64,000 nt of DNA from Pluralibacter sp. UBA7423 (GTDB taxonomy: Bacteria > Pseudomonadota > Gammaproteobacteria > Enterobacterales > Enterobacteriaceae): positions 37,683 to 101,682 of the forward strand of contig DKMD01000038.1 of assembly GCA_002470465.1 (NCBI GenBank), read 5' to 3'. Position 1 is the first letter of the stretch; each line of letters begins with the position of its first letter. Below, in pieces: positions 53,696-62,612 of this stretch. The position numbers and the translations under genes are program-made. The notes beneath the pieces were generated by a model. It had not been told where the DNA came from and searched no databases. It worked only from the letters and a program-made list of their open reading frames with translations.

Positions 53696-53797
53696 TCCCC
53701 TCACCCCGGCCCTCTCCCCAAAGGGACGAGGGGGAAAACCAAACATCCGCTCCAGACAGTTCCCTCTCCCCTCCGGGGAGAGGGTTAGGGTGAGGGG
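53696..53797. repeat. CCCTCTCCC/GGGAGAGGG palindromic repeat, copy 2
   Basis: Two hairpins separated by about 30 bases; the second reads TTCCCTCTCCCCTCCGGGGA and continues into GAGGGTTAGGGTGAGGGG. It lies between convergent yqjH and the J-domain gene. Confidence 0.85.
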
Positions 53798-53809
53798 TTG
53801 TCACCTGAC

Positions 53810-54790
53810 TCACGCCACCTCATCAAATCCCGCATCGACAATCTGCTTTTCCAGCGTGCGAATGGTGTTGCTCATCGCTTTCTCCTGCTGCCGGAAATAG
53901 CCTTCCGTGTCACGAAGCGTGGTGACTAACTGCCACGCACCTTCTTTTTCCAGACCCGACAGCTCCAGATGCAGAGCCTGAATCTGCCGACGCATTTCGT
54001 TGATGCGCTGGCGTAACGGTGCCAGCTCGTTGAGACGAGCACTCGCCATTTCTGGCTGCTGACCCTGCATAAGCCTGGCGAGGATCGTCCGCACCGTGGC
54101 GAGATCGCCGCGCTGACGGGCCTGGTTGAGCCTCACCATCAGCGTATTGGCTTCCGCTTTCAGCGCCTCGTCCACCAGATCCGGGTGGCACAGCTTGCTG
54201 GCCTGTCGCCACAGGCGCTTCAGCTCCTGGCGCTCGGATTCTGCCAGCCGCTGCTGGGCGGCCTGGTGCTGCTGGGCCTCCTGGTGGCGCTGGCGATACG
54301 ATTCATAATCCTGGCTTGCGGCATCGGCCTGGCGGGCCGATTCTTCGGTGACGGGCTCACTGCGGCTGCCTTCACGCAGCTGACGACGCAGCATTTTCTC
54401 CGCCAGCACTTTACGCAGGCGCAGGATCTCCGTCATCAGCGGGCCGAGACGGGTCATATAGAGATCGTTGAAATCATCCAGCCGCTGAATGCGGGCGTTG
54501 CGCCGATCGACCAGATCCTGCAGCTCGGCCTCGAGAGTTTTCAGCTCCAGCTTGCTGGCGGCAATTTGTGGATCTTGCCAGGCCGTCAGCGCCCGCTGAC
54601 TTTGCAGCCAGGCGCTGATGGCGGTGATGGCGTCGGCATAGCGGTGCTGCTCCAGCGCCTGCACGATCGCGGTGAGTGCCTCATCCAGTGGCTCTTTCTT
54701 CAGCCGGACAAGCTGGCTCTCGACGATATCGTCGTCCTCCAGCTCAATCGCATTCTTGATGATTTCCAGCCGTTTAATGGGTTTATTCAT
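53810..54790 (-). CDS. Coiled-coil protein with C-terminal-half J-domain
   Basis: 326 residues. Residues 1-70 are a helical region; about 75-190 are predicted coiled coil rich in Q, R and E. A J-domain-like segment follows at 187-245, with RLWRQASKLCHPD and the diagnostic HPD at 202-204. Another helical, coiled-coil tail follows (260-326). HPD implies interaction with a DnaK-type chaperone. No signal peptide, so cytosolic. I do not recognise a characterised homologue. It stands alone between a palindromic repeat and the metNIQ-like operon. Confidence 0.75.
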   Translation of the reverse strand: MNKPIKRLEIIKNAIELEDDDIVESQLVRLKKEPLDEALTAIVQALEQHRYADAITAISAWLQSQRALTAWQDPQIAASKLELKTLEAELQDLVDRRNARIQRLDDFNDLYMTRLGPLMTEILRLRKVLAEKMLRRQLREGSRSEPVTEESARQADAASQDYESYRQRHQEAQQHQAAQQRLAESERQELKRLWRQASKLCHPDLVDEALKAEANTLMVRLNQARQRGDLATVRTILARLMQGQQPEMASARLNELAPLRQRINEMRRQIQALHLELSGLEKEGAWQLVTTLRDTEGYFRQQEKAMSNTIRTLEKQIVDAGFDEVA

Positions 54791-55025
54791 GACGCGTAAG
54801 CTCTGCTTCCTGGCCTGCGGAGTGGCAGGCAGATTACCACTGTGCCCGGACGGCTGTCAGCGGATAAACGTCATTATAAATTGTCTTATTTCAGTCAGTT
54901 AACACTTCAACCTAATCTAAAACCTTAACCGCAACTGCCAGTCAAAAATGGCAAAGAGCCGGGTTAGCACATTGCGGCATAATCATATGCGTATTTTGTT
55001 GTTGAGTTCTTTGTGAAACTAATGC

Positions 55026-55057
55026 TACCGTCTGGACGTCTATAGCTCTAAACATCT
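55026..55057 (+). promoter_or_regulatory. MetJ operator: four tandem met boxes
   Basis: Four contiguous 8-mers compared with AGACGTCT: TACCGTCT (5/8), GGACGTCT (7/8), ATAGCTCT (5/8) and AAACATCT (6/8). They end 8 bases before the first gene. Tandem 8-mers are how MetJ binds cooperatively. Confidence 0.8.
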
Positions 55058-55064
55058 AAAAATA

Positions 55065-56087
55065 ATGATTGTACTTAACCAGATCCGCAAAATTTTTGAC
55101 CACGGTAAAGCGCCCATCACCGCCGTGGACGACGTCAGCCTGACCGTCGACAAGGGGCAGATTTACGGCATCATCGGCTACAGCGGCGCGGGAAAAAGCA
55201 CGCTGATCCGCCTGCTCAACGGCCTGGAAAAGCCGACTTCCGGCAGCGTGTTGATCAACGGCCAGAACATCGCTGCCGCCAGGGGCGAAACGCTGCGCCG
55301 GGCGCGCCTGAAAATCAGCATGGTGTTCCAGCACTTTAACCTGCTGTGGTCGCGTACCGTCAGTGAAAACATTGCGTTTTCCATGCAGATTGCCGGGGCG
55401 CCGAAAGCGCAAATCAAGGCCCGCGTGGCGGAGCTTATCGATCTGGTGGGGCTAAAAGGGCGTGAAAATGCTTATCCGTCGCAGCTGTCCGGTGGGCAAA
55501 AGCAGCGTGTGGGCATTGCACGGGCGCTGGCGAACAGCCCGGACGTGCTGCTGTGTGATGAGGCCACTTCGGCGCTCGATCCGCAGACAACCGATCAGAT
55601 TCTGGATTTACTGCTCGATATCAACCGCCGCTTTGGCCTGACTATCGTGCTCATCACCCATGAAATGCACGTGGTGCGCAAAATCTGTGACCGTGTGGCG
55701 GTGATGGAAAACGGCAGAGTGGTGGAAGAGGGGGAGGTGATCCGCGTCTTCACGCACCCGCAGCAGCCGATTACCCAACAGTTTGTGCGCCAGGTGAGCC
55801 AGTACGCCGAAGACGACGCCTTTAACCCGGCGCTTGCGCAGGATTTGCAGGGCAGCGTGATCAAGTTGACCTTTACCGGACACAGCACGCACCAGCCGAT
55901 TGTTGGCGAGCTGACGCTGCGCTATGGCCTGCCTTTTAACATCCTTCATGGCAAGATGACCCAGACGGCGCACGGCGTGTTTGGCCAGCTCTGGCTGCAC
56001 GTGGTGGCGACGGAAGAACAGCTGAACAACATCCTCGCGGATTTGCAGCACAGCGATATCGACGGCGAGGTGATTAAACGTGGCTGA
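55065..56087 (+). CDS. MetN-like methionine ABC transporter ATPase (second copy)
   Basis: 340 residues. Walker A GYSGAGKS begins at residue 38, signature LSGGQKQRVGIARAL near 140, Walker B LLCDEATSALDP near 165, then a C-terminal NIL/ACT-like regulatory domain (about 265-340), the methionine-sensing module of MetN. It overlaps the permease gene by 8 bases. E. coli metNIQ lies elsewhere (near rrnH), so this is a paralogous system for methionine or a related compound, supported by the met boxes upstream. Confidence 0.88.
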   Translation: MIVLNQIRKIFDHGKAPITAVDDVSLTVDKGQIYGIIGYSGAGKSTLIRLLNGLEKPTSGSVLINGQNIAAARGETLRRARLKISMVFQHFNLLWSRTVSENIAFSMQIAGAPKAQIKARVAELIDLVGLKGRENAYPSQLSGGQKQRVGIARALANSPDVLLCDEATSALDPQTTDQILDLLLDINRRFGLTIVLITHEMHVVRKICDRVAVMENGRVVEEGEVIRVFTHPQQPITQQFVRQVSQYAEDDAFNPALAQDLQGSVIKLTFTGHSTHQPIVGELTLRYGLPFNILHGKMTQTAHGVFGQLWLHVVATEEQLNNILADLQHSDIDGEVIKRG

Positions 56088-56763
56088 TTTGACCCTGACT
56101 GAACAATGGTTCCCGCATCTGGATCTCGACTCGCTGTGGGCGGCTACTCAGGAAACGCTCTACATGACGGCGCTGTCCGGTGCGGCGACGTTTGTCCTCG
56201 GTATTGTGCTCGGGCTGGCGTTATTCCTGACAGCCAAAGGCGGCCTGTTCCACAACCGTGCCGTCTACGGTGTGATTTCGGTGCTGGTGAACGTGTTCCG
56301 TTCCATTCCGTTCATCATTTTGATTGTGCTGCTGATCCCGTTCACCAAGACGATCGTCGGCACCATTCTTGGCGCGAACGCCGCGCTCCCGGCGCTGATT
56401 GTGGGCGCCGCCCCGTTTTACGCACGGCTGGTGGAAATTGCCCTGCGTGAAGTCGATAAAGGCGTGATTGAAGCGACCCGCTCCATGGGCGCACGCCTGT
56501 CGACCCTGATTTTCCGCGTGCTGCTGCCGGAGTCTTCTCCGGCGCTGGTTTCGGGGATTACCGTCACCCTAATTGCGCTGGTGAGCTACAGCGCAATGGC
56601 GGGGGTGATTGGCGCAGGTGGCTTAGGCAATCTTGCGTATCTGGAAGGATTCCAGCGTAACCATAATGACGTCACCCTGGTGGCGACGGTGACCATCCTT
56701 GTCATCGTCTTCATCATTCAGTTCTGCGGCGACGTTCTGACTTCTCTTTTGGATAAACGATAA
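56080..56763 (+). CDS. MetI-like methionine ABC transporter permease
   Basis: 227 residues from GTG 56080. Five membrane helices and the coupling-loop pattern EATRSMGARLSTLIFRVLLPES are typical of MetI (217 in E. coli); NVFRSIPFIILIV is also family-conserved. It pairs with the preceding ATPase and the following binding protein. The upstream overlap supports coupled translation. Confidence 0.88.
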   Translation: MADLTLTEQWFPHLDLDSLWAATQETLYMTALSGAATFVLGIVLGLALFLTAKGGLFHNRAVYGVISVLVNVFRSIPFIILIVLLIPFTKTIVGTILGANAALPALIVGAAPFYARLVEIALREVDKGVIEATRSMGARLSTLIFRVLLPESSPALVSGITVTLIALVSYSAMAGVIGAGGLGNLAYLEGFQRNHNDVTLVATVTILVIVFIIQFCGDVLTSLLDKR

Positions 56764-56782
56764 TTCTTTGGGACCACACATC

Positions 56783-57595
56783 ATGAAAAAAGCACTGACA
56801 CTGATTGCCGCCGCCACCCTGAGTGCCCTGAGTCTCTCTGCGTGGGCTGATACCCTGACCGTAGGCGCGTCTAACGTACCGCACGCCGAAATTCTGGAGC
56901 AGGCGAAGCCGATTCTGGCGAAAGAGGGGATCGACCTGGAAATCAAACGCTTCCAGGACTATATCCTGCCAAACACCGCGCTGGCGGGCCGCGAAATTGA
57001 TGCCAACTACTTCCAGCACATTCCTTATCTGAACAGCGTGCTGAAGGACCATGCGGGCGATAAAGAGTATGATTTCGTTAGCGCAGGGGCGATTCACATT
57101 GAGCCGATTGGCATCTACTCGAAAAAATACAAATCGCTGAAGGACCTGCCGGAAGGCGGAAAAATCATCATGCGTGATGCGGTGTCAGAAGAAGGGCGCA
57201 TCCTTTCCATCTTTGAAAAAGAGGGCGTGATCAAGCTGAAGCCGGGAATTGATAAAGTCACGGCGCGCATCAGCGATATCGTGGATAACCCGAAAAAGCT
57301 GAAGTTCCTGCCGAACGTCGAAGCTTCCCTGCTGCCTCAGATGTATAACAACGACGAAGGTGATGCGGTGGTGATCAACGCCAACTATGCCATCGACGCG
57401 GGTCTCGACCCGGTTCACGATCCCATTGCCGTTGAGAGCGGTGAAAATAACCCGTACGCCAACATCATCACCGTGCACCGCGGCGACGAGAAGAAAAAGG
57501 ACATCGTCGAACTGGTGAAAGTGCTCCACTCCAAAGAGATTCAGGACTGGATCCGTACCAAATACAAAGGTGCTGTGATTCCTGTGAATAACTGA
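56783..57595 (+). CDS. MetQ/NlpA-family substrate-binding protein
   Basis: 270 residues from ATG 56783, 19 bases after metI-like. A signal peptide (1-22, AWA-DT) lacks the lipobox cysteine, so unlike E. coli MetQ it should be soluble periplasmic. The NlpA-family core is clear: FQDYILPNTALAGREIDANYFQH, EPIGIYSKKYKSL, DAVSEEGRILSIFEK. It binds methionine or an analogue. An in-frame TTG at 56768 is not a likely start. Confidence 0.9.
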   Translation: MKKALTLIAAATLSALSLSAWADTLTVGASNVPHAEILEQAKPILAKEGIDLEIKRFQDYILPNTALAGREIDANYFQHIPYLNSVLKDHAGDKEYDFVSAGAIHIEPIGIYSKKYKSLKDLPEGGKIIMRDAVSEEGRILSIFEKEGVIKLKPGIDKVTARISDIVDNPKKLKFLPNVEASLLPQMYNNDEGDAVVINANYAIDAGLDPVHDPIAVESGENNPYANIITVHRGDEKKKDIVELVKVLHSKEIQDWIRTKYKGAVIPVNN

Positions 57596-57645
57596 TTGCT
57601 CTTCTTTGGTCAGGGTTGAACGCATTGCTTTAAGGTTCGGTGTGC

Positions 57646-57741
57646 ACCCTCTCCCCGGCCCTCTCCCAAAGGGAGAGGGAGAAGGTCAAAGGCTGCACCA
57701 TACAGTTCCCTCTCCCTTTGGGAGAGGGTTAGGGAGAGGGG
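57646..57741. repeat. CCCTCTCCC/GGGAGAGGG palindromic repeat, copy 3
   Basis: Hairpins CCCTCTCCC-AAA-GGGAGAGGG and TTCCCTCTCCC-TTT-GGGAGAGGGTTAGG, separated by about 36 bases. It lies between the metQ-like gene and scsA, both on the plus strand. Confidence 0.85.
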
Positions 57742-57808
57742 AAATCGTCAACACAAGTCCCGTCCCAGACACTTCTTTACAGCACTCCCCTTCATCTGCC
57801 GCTAAGAT

Positions 57809-57832
57809 ATGCCTCGAAAATCCCTGAGGCAT
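57809..57832 (+). promoter_or_regulatory. Hairpin directly before scsA start
   Basis: ATGCCTC and GAGGCAT form a 7-bp stem with a 10-base loop, ending 2 bases before the ATG. The 3' arm contains the only ribosome-site-like sequence (TGAGG), so it could mask translation initiation. Confidence 0.5.
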
Positions 57833-57834
57833 TT

Positions 57835-58206
57835 ATGATTAAACGACCGCGCAATGCTTTTCTTCTTGTCGCTCTGGCTTGTCTGGTGGTGCTGGTTTGC
57901 ACCGCGCAGCGCATGGCCGGCGTGCATGCGCTGGTCATGAATGCCTCTCCCGTCGCGCAGCAAACTGCTCAGCAAACCGTTCAGCAAAACAACGAAGACG
58001 ACGCGCCCGTTACGCCGTGCGAGCTAAGCGCCAAATCTCTGCTGGCAACGCCGCCGGTGATGTTTGAAGGCGCGCTGTTTGCTATCGCGCTGCTGATGGC
58101 GGTGCTGGCCGCCGTGCCGCAGCGCCCGGAGCGGCTCTGGCCGCCGCGAGTCATTTCCCCTCCCCGTTTACGGGTGCATCTGCGATTATGCGTCTTCCGT
58201 GAGTGA
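57835..58206 (+). CDS. scsA: ScsA, copper-tolerance membrane protein
   Basis: 123 residues (Salmonella ScsA about 120). An N-terminal hydrophobic helix (about 9-25), a Q-rich linker, a conserved VTPCELSAKSLL cysteine motif and a second hydrophobic stretch (75-95), followed by an arginine-rich tail. It is the first gene of scsABCD. The single exported cysteine is consistent with a redox partner role; its function is not defined. Confidence 0.9.
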   Translation: MIKRPRNAFLLVALACLVVLVCTAQRMAGVHALVMNASPVAQQTAQQTVQQNNEDDAPVTPCELSAKSLLATPPVMFEGALFAIALLMAVLAAVPQRPERLWPPRVISPPRLRVHLRLCVFRE

Positions 58207-58254
58207 GTGATCGCCTGACAGCTCAGGTTAATCAATCATTTACGGAGAAAAATT

Positions 58255-60267
58255 ATGCAAAACCTTTTCAGGCAGCTTCTGCTCTGCCTGCTCTGGCTAT
58301 GGCTGCCCGTCAGCCATGCCGCCGATACGGGCTGGCTGCGCGCCGCCGATAACGATCATGCCAGCATCAGGCTGCGAGCTCAGGCTCAGCAGGCGGGTGA
58401 TGCGCGTCTGCTGCTGGATGTGGCCCTCGAAAAAGGCTGGAAAACCTACTGGCGTTCGCCGGGAGAAGGCGGCATCGCGCCCGCCATTAAGTGGCAGACG
58501 CCGCTGGAGATGGACTGGCGCTGGCCGGTGCCGCAGCGGTTTGAGGTGGCGGGTATTTCCACTCAGGGCTACCATGGCAACGTAACGTTTCCGGTAACCC
58601 TGCGTGGCAAACTGCCTGAAAAGCTCAGCGGCGTGCTGACGCTTTCAACCTGCAGCAACGTCTGTATCCTGACCGACTATCCGTTCTCGCTCGATCTCAG
58701 CGCGCCAGCCGGGGCGGATTTCAGCTACGACTTCACGCGTGCCATGGGCACTTTGCCGCTTAAGGATGGCTTAACGTCGCAGCTTGAGGCGGGCTACGGC
58801 GCGGGCAAGCTGACGGTTACCGCAACCCGTGATGCGGGCTGGCAAAAACCGGAGCTGTTTATCGACACCCTGGCGGATACCGACTTCGGCAAGCCAAATT
58901 ATCAGGTTGAAGGACAAAATCTCACCGTCACGGTGCCGGTCAGCGATGGCTGGGGTGAAGCCGCGCCGGAGCTGCGGGGTAAAACGCTCTCCGTTGTGTT
59001 AGCCGACAGCGGGCAGGCACAGGAAAGCCGTGTGAAGGTAGGCGAAGCCAGCATGGCGGACAACTCGTTTTCACTCGGCTGGGTGCTGCTGATGGCGCTG
59101 GCAGGCGGGCTTATCCTTAACGTGATGCCGTGTGTATTGCCGGTGCTGGCGATGAAACTTGGCAGCATCATGCAGGCACAAGGTGCCGATCGCCGCAGCG
59201 TGCGCCTGCAGTTTATGGCCTCGAGCGCCGGGATCGTCACTTCTTTCCTCGTACTGGCGCTGATGATGACGGCGCTGCGCTTCAGCAACCAGGCGCTGGG
59301 CTGGGGCATTCAGTTCCAGAACCCGTGGTTTATCGCCGGGATGGCGCTGGTGATGGTGCTGTTCAGCGCCAGCCTGATGGGCCTGTTTGAAATCCGGCTT
59401 TCTTCTGGCGTGTCTACGTTCCTCGCCACCCGCGGCGGCAACAACCTGCGCGGGCATTTCTTACAGGGCGCATTTGCCACGCTGCTGGCGACGCCTTGCA
59501 CCGCGCCGTTTCTCGGTACGGCGGTATCCGTTGCGCTACTCGCGCCTCTGCCGCTGCTGTGGGGGCTGTTCCTCGCAATGGGGATCGGCATGAGCCTGCC
59601 GTGGCTGCTGATTGCTGCCTGGCCGGGGCTGGCGTTGCATCTGCCGCGTCCGGGACGCTGGATGAACGTCGTGCGTCTGATTCTGGGGCTGATGATGCTC
59701 GGCTCAGCGCTATGGCTCGGCAGCCTGCTTACCGTGCATATCGGCCAGAAGCCGACGCTGGTGTTGCTGGTCGTTGTCACCGTTGCGCTGCTGCTCGGCA
59801 CGCTGTGGCGCTGGGGCTGGCGCGTTGCCGCTTCTTCTTGCCTTGCTGTACTGATTGCGATTGCCGTGGCTTTTCCTCTGCTGCAGGGAGAACGCAAAAG
59901 CCTGATGGAAGATCGTATCGCCTGGCAGCCGCTCAGCGAGCAGGCCATCACCAAAGCGCTGGCGGAGAACAAGCGCGTGTTTGTCGACGTGACCGCCGAC
60001 TGGTGCGTGACCTGTAAAGCAAACAAATTCAATGTGCTGCTGCGTGAGGATGTGCAGAAGGCACTAACGGCGGATGACGTGGTTGCCCTCAGAGGTGACT
60101 GGAGCCGCCCGTCTGGCACCATCAGCGAATTTCTTCGTGCCCGCCAGAGCGTGGCGATCCCGTTCAATCAAATTTATGGCCCGGGGCTGGAACAGGGTCG
60201 CATTCTGCCGCCGTTGTTAAGCCGCGATGACGTGCTGCAAACCCTCACCGACGCCAAAGGACAATAA
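58255..60267 (+). CDS. scsB: ScsB, DsbD-like transmembrane thiol reductase
   Basis: 670 residues. Signal peptide (1-22), periplasmic alpha domain with cysteine pair Cys133/Cys137 (TCSNVCILT), an eight-helix membrane domain with Cys293 (NVMPCVLPV) and Cys415 (TPCTAPFL), and a C-terminal thioredoxin domain with Cys584/Cys587 (ADWCVTCKANKF). All three redox-active pairs are present. It carries electrons from cytoplasmic thioredoxin to periplasmic ScsC. It ends 2 bases before scsC. Confidence 0.94.
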   Translation: MQNLFRQLLLCLLWLWLPVSHAADTGWLRAADNDHASIRLRAQAQQAGDARLLLDVALEKGWKTYWRSPGEGGIAPAIKWQTPLEMDWRWPVPQRFEVAGISTQGYHGNVTFPVTLRGKLPEKLSGVLTLSTCSNVCILTDYPFSLDLSAPAGADFSYDFTRAMGTLPLKDGLTSQLEAGYGAGKLTVTATRDAGWQKPELFIDTLADTDFGKPNYQVEGQNLTVTVPVSDGWGEAAPELRGKTLSVVLADSGQAQESRVKVGEASMADNSFSLGWVLLMALAGGLILNVMPCVLPVLAMKLGSIMQAQGADRRSVRLQFMASSAGIVTSFLVLALMMTALRFSNQALGWGIQFQNPWFIAGMALVMVLFSASLMGLFEIRLSSGVSTFLATRGGNNLRGHFLQGAFATLLATPCTAPFLGTAVSVALLAPLPLLWGLFLAMGIGMSLPWLLIAAWPGLALHLPRPGRWMNVVRLILGLMMLGSALWLGSLLTVHIGQKPTLVLLVVVTVALLLGTLWRWGWRVAASSCLAVLIAIAVAFPLLQGERKSLMEDRIAWQPLSEQAITKALAENKRVFVDVTADWCVTCKANKFNVLLREDVQKALTADDVVALRGDWSRPSGTISEFLRARQSVAIPFNQIYGPGLEQGRILPPLLSRDDVLQTLTDAKGQ

Positions 60268-60269
60268 CG

Positions 60270-60854
60270 ATGCGTATTCTGACTTTTATTCTGCTGTTTT
60301 GTGTTTCAACCCTGAGCTTCGCTGCGGAACCGGATCTGGAAAATTTGCTCTGGAACGACCCGAATACACCTTCCATCGGCGCTGAAAAACCACGCCTGAC
60401 GCTGGTAAGCTTCACCGATTACAACTGCCCGTACTGCAAGCAGTTCGACCCTGAGCTGGAGAAAATTGTCCATAAGTATCCGGACGTGAAGCTGGTGGTG
60501 AAGCTGTTGCCGTTTCGCAGTGAAAGTTCGGCTAACTCAGCACGTATCGCCCTGACGGCCTGGCGAGAACAGCCGCAGCAGTTCTGGGCGCTGCACCAGC
60601 GGCTGATGTCGAAGAAGGGCTACCATGATGATGCTTCCATTCAGGCGGCACAGCAGAAAACAGGGACGGCGGCTATCAAGGCGGACGAGCAAAGCGCTGA
60701 AACGCTGCAGATGAACCTTATCCTTTCCCAGGTGCTGGGCGTGCAGGGCACCCCGGCGACGCTGGTGGGCAAAACCATGGTACCGGGTGCGATCCCTTAC
60801 GCAGATCTGGAGGCGCTGGTGAAAGAAGAGCTGGCGAAAGCCGATGCGAGCTAA
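60270..60854 (+). CDS. scsC: ScsC, DsbA/DsbG-like periplasmic thiol protein
   Basis: 194 residues with a signal peptide (1-18, SFA-AE) and a thioredoxin fold with inserted helical domain; active site Cys53-Pro-Tyr-Cys56 and cis-proline in GTPATLVG. Only about 30 residues separate the mature N-terminus from the active site, so the long trimerisation stalk of Proteus ScsC is absent and a monomer is expected, as in Salmonella. It overlaps scsD by 11 bases. Confidence 0.94.
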   Translation: MRILTFILLFCVSTLSFAAEPDLENLLWNDPNTPSIGAEKPRLTLVSFTDYNCPYCKQFDPELEKIVHKYPDVKLVVKLLPFRSESSANSARIALTAWREQPQQFWALHQRLMSKKGYHDDASIQAAQQKTGTAAIKADEQSAETLQMNLILSQVLGVQGTPATLVGKTMVPGAIPYADLEALVKEELAKADAS

Positions 60855-61347
60855 GCTCAAACGCTGGCTGTGTGAAGGTGTGGTGCTGCTGTTTATCGCG
60901 GCAGCGGCAATGCTCGTAATGGATCAGTTCCGCAAACCAACCCTGCCTGCGGCGTTCAGCGATACGCCATTGCAAACGCTGGACGGCAAAACGGTGAATC
61001 TGGCTGAGATGAGCCAGGATCGCCCGCTGCTGGCTTACGTCTGGGCAACGTGGTGCGGCGTGTGTCGCTACACCACGCCGTCGGTCGCGACGATGGCAGA
61101 ACAGGGGGATAACGTCGTGACCGTCGCGCTACGATCCGGCGATGACGCAACGCTCTCGCGCTGGCTGGAAAAGAAAAAATACGCCATGCCTGTGGTGAAT
61201 GACGAACAGGGGCAACTTTCCCGTGCATGGCAGATTCAGGTTACGCCAACGCTTGTAGTGATGTCGAAAGGGGAAGTGAAATCCATCACAACAGGCTTCA
61301 CCAGCGGATGGGGAATGAAGTTAAGGCTGTGGTGGGCGGGGATATAA
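60844..61347 (+). CDS. scsD: ScsD, membrane-anchored thioredoxin-like protein
   Basis: 167 residues. One N-terminal membrane anchor (about 9-25), then a TlpA-like thioredoxin domain with Cys71-Gly-Val-Cys74 in WATWCGVCRYTTPSV and cis-proline in VTPTLVVMSKG. It is the last gene of scsABCD, thought to reduce periplasmic proteins together with ScsB. No obvious terminator T-run follows. Confidence 0.93.
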   Translation: MRAKLKRWLCEGVVLLFIAAAAMLVMDQFRKPTLPAAFSDTPLQTLDGKTVNLAEMSQDRPLLAYVWATWCGVCRYTTPSVATMAEQGDNVVTVALRSGDDATLSRWLEKKKYAMPVVNDEQGQLSRAWQIQVTPTLVVMSKGEVKSITTGFTSGWGMKLRLWWAGI

Positions 61348-62612
61348 CCGTTGATGGCATCAGGGAGGATGCCTGTTTTTCATCTCCATCAGTCTGCCCA
61401 TTCACTACGGGATCTTATTTAGGGGGAAACGGGGAATGCTTTTGCTCCGTATTCTTCAGGACAATCTGTCGGCAGTTACCGTACCGTGCAGATATGTATG
61501 CAATAACGTCATGATTACCTTCATGGGCATGTAGCATATGCTCCTGCTATTAATTAAGGTATAGCGATTTTGACATGATAAGCTCTTGCCTGAAATTAAC
61601 GAATTAATAATGTAAAAATAAGCACTCAAAACGATGGGGGAACTTATTAAACGGTTTATATGCCGGCGTTATAGAGACAAAGCGTACGATATTAATATTA
61701 CCGCTGGCAGCAATAGGATAACTTATACTTGAATGTGTTTGTTATGATAACAGGGGGCAGCTTATTCGCGTGAAAATTCATGCGCTATGATTTCCTGATT
61801 TAACGTAAGATACCAGGTCCGCCGTTTTCTGCTAAATAATATCATTATCCTGCACGCCACTGTTGATGGTATATCGATTTGGGCTTCATACAGACCACTC
61901 ATTAGCTATGCTCATTCAATAGATGCGAGCAACCTTTTACACAAGAAAAACTCTACCCTGACCCTGTAATTAACATACTCCTGTTAGCAAAATGACCTCA
62001 GTAACCTCAGGAAGTGTCAACCCTGCCGGTTTTTGCATAGAGGCAACGTGCACGGGTAAAGTATGAGGTCTAATCATTGCCCTGCTTCTTCTCTCCAGCA
62101 ACAAAATAAGTTCATCCCTGATGCTATCCTTCCCTGAACGGTGGATAATCGTTCAGGGCTGCGGCTTTCCGTAGCCTGTCTCCTCATTATTAATTTACTT
62201 CTGCTGTCCTGTCTTCCCCACTGGAAGGGCAATGTCTACCCATAAACTGCTTGGCGTGGTTTGGTTTAATCTTTTCATTGTGTGATTTTATTGTATTTAT
62301 TTCAATGAGTTAAGAAAATTCTTAAGGTGGATTAAGATAACTTCAGAAGCCGGCCAGGGTTTGATCAGAATAATGAAGCTAACTTCATTTTAAAATAAAC
62401 AGGAAGCTTATTATCCTGGTATTCAATTCACTCCATTACTTTCTTTGCCCGCAAGAGCGAAGAGGGGGGTAGTTCATTCATCGGTGCTGTGGAAATGCGT
62501 TTCGAATCGCTGGTAACTATTCCATGCATCGGAGGTGGCTACATTATTTTTTCGGGGGAAGAGACGGCGGTCTTCTCCTGAAACACCATTCATCCCGCCA
62601 GAGAAATGCATT
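61348..62612. other. Long AT-rich non-coding region before the adhesin locus
   Basis: 1.26 kb without a credible gene. It contains many short A/T tracts typical of H-NS-bound DNA, a 9-bp hairpin at 62132-62158 (CCCTGAACG with CGTTCAGGG), an RcsAB-box-like palindrome at 62311-62324 and a 7-bp palindrome at 62372-62389 (AATGAAG-CTAA-CTTCATT). I read it as a large regulatory region for the downstream genes. Confidence 0.6.
62311..62324. promoter_or_regulatory. RcsAB-box-like palindrome
   Basis: TAAGAAAATTCTTA, compared with the reported RcsAB box TaAGaatatTCctA. Flanking bases extend the symmetry to TTAAGAA-AA-TTCTTAA. It is 289 bases before the first gene of the adhesin locus. Confidence 0.6.
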
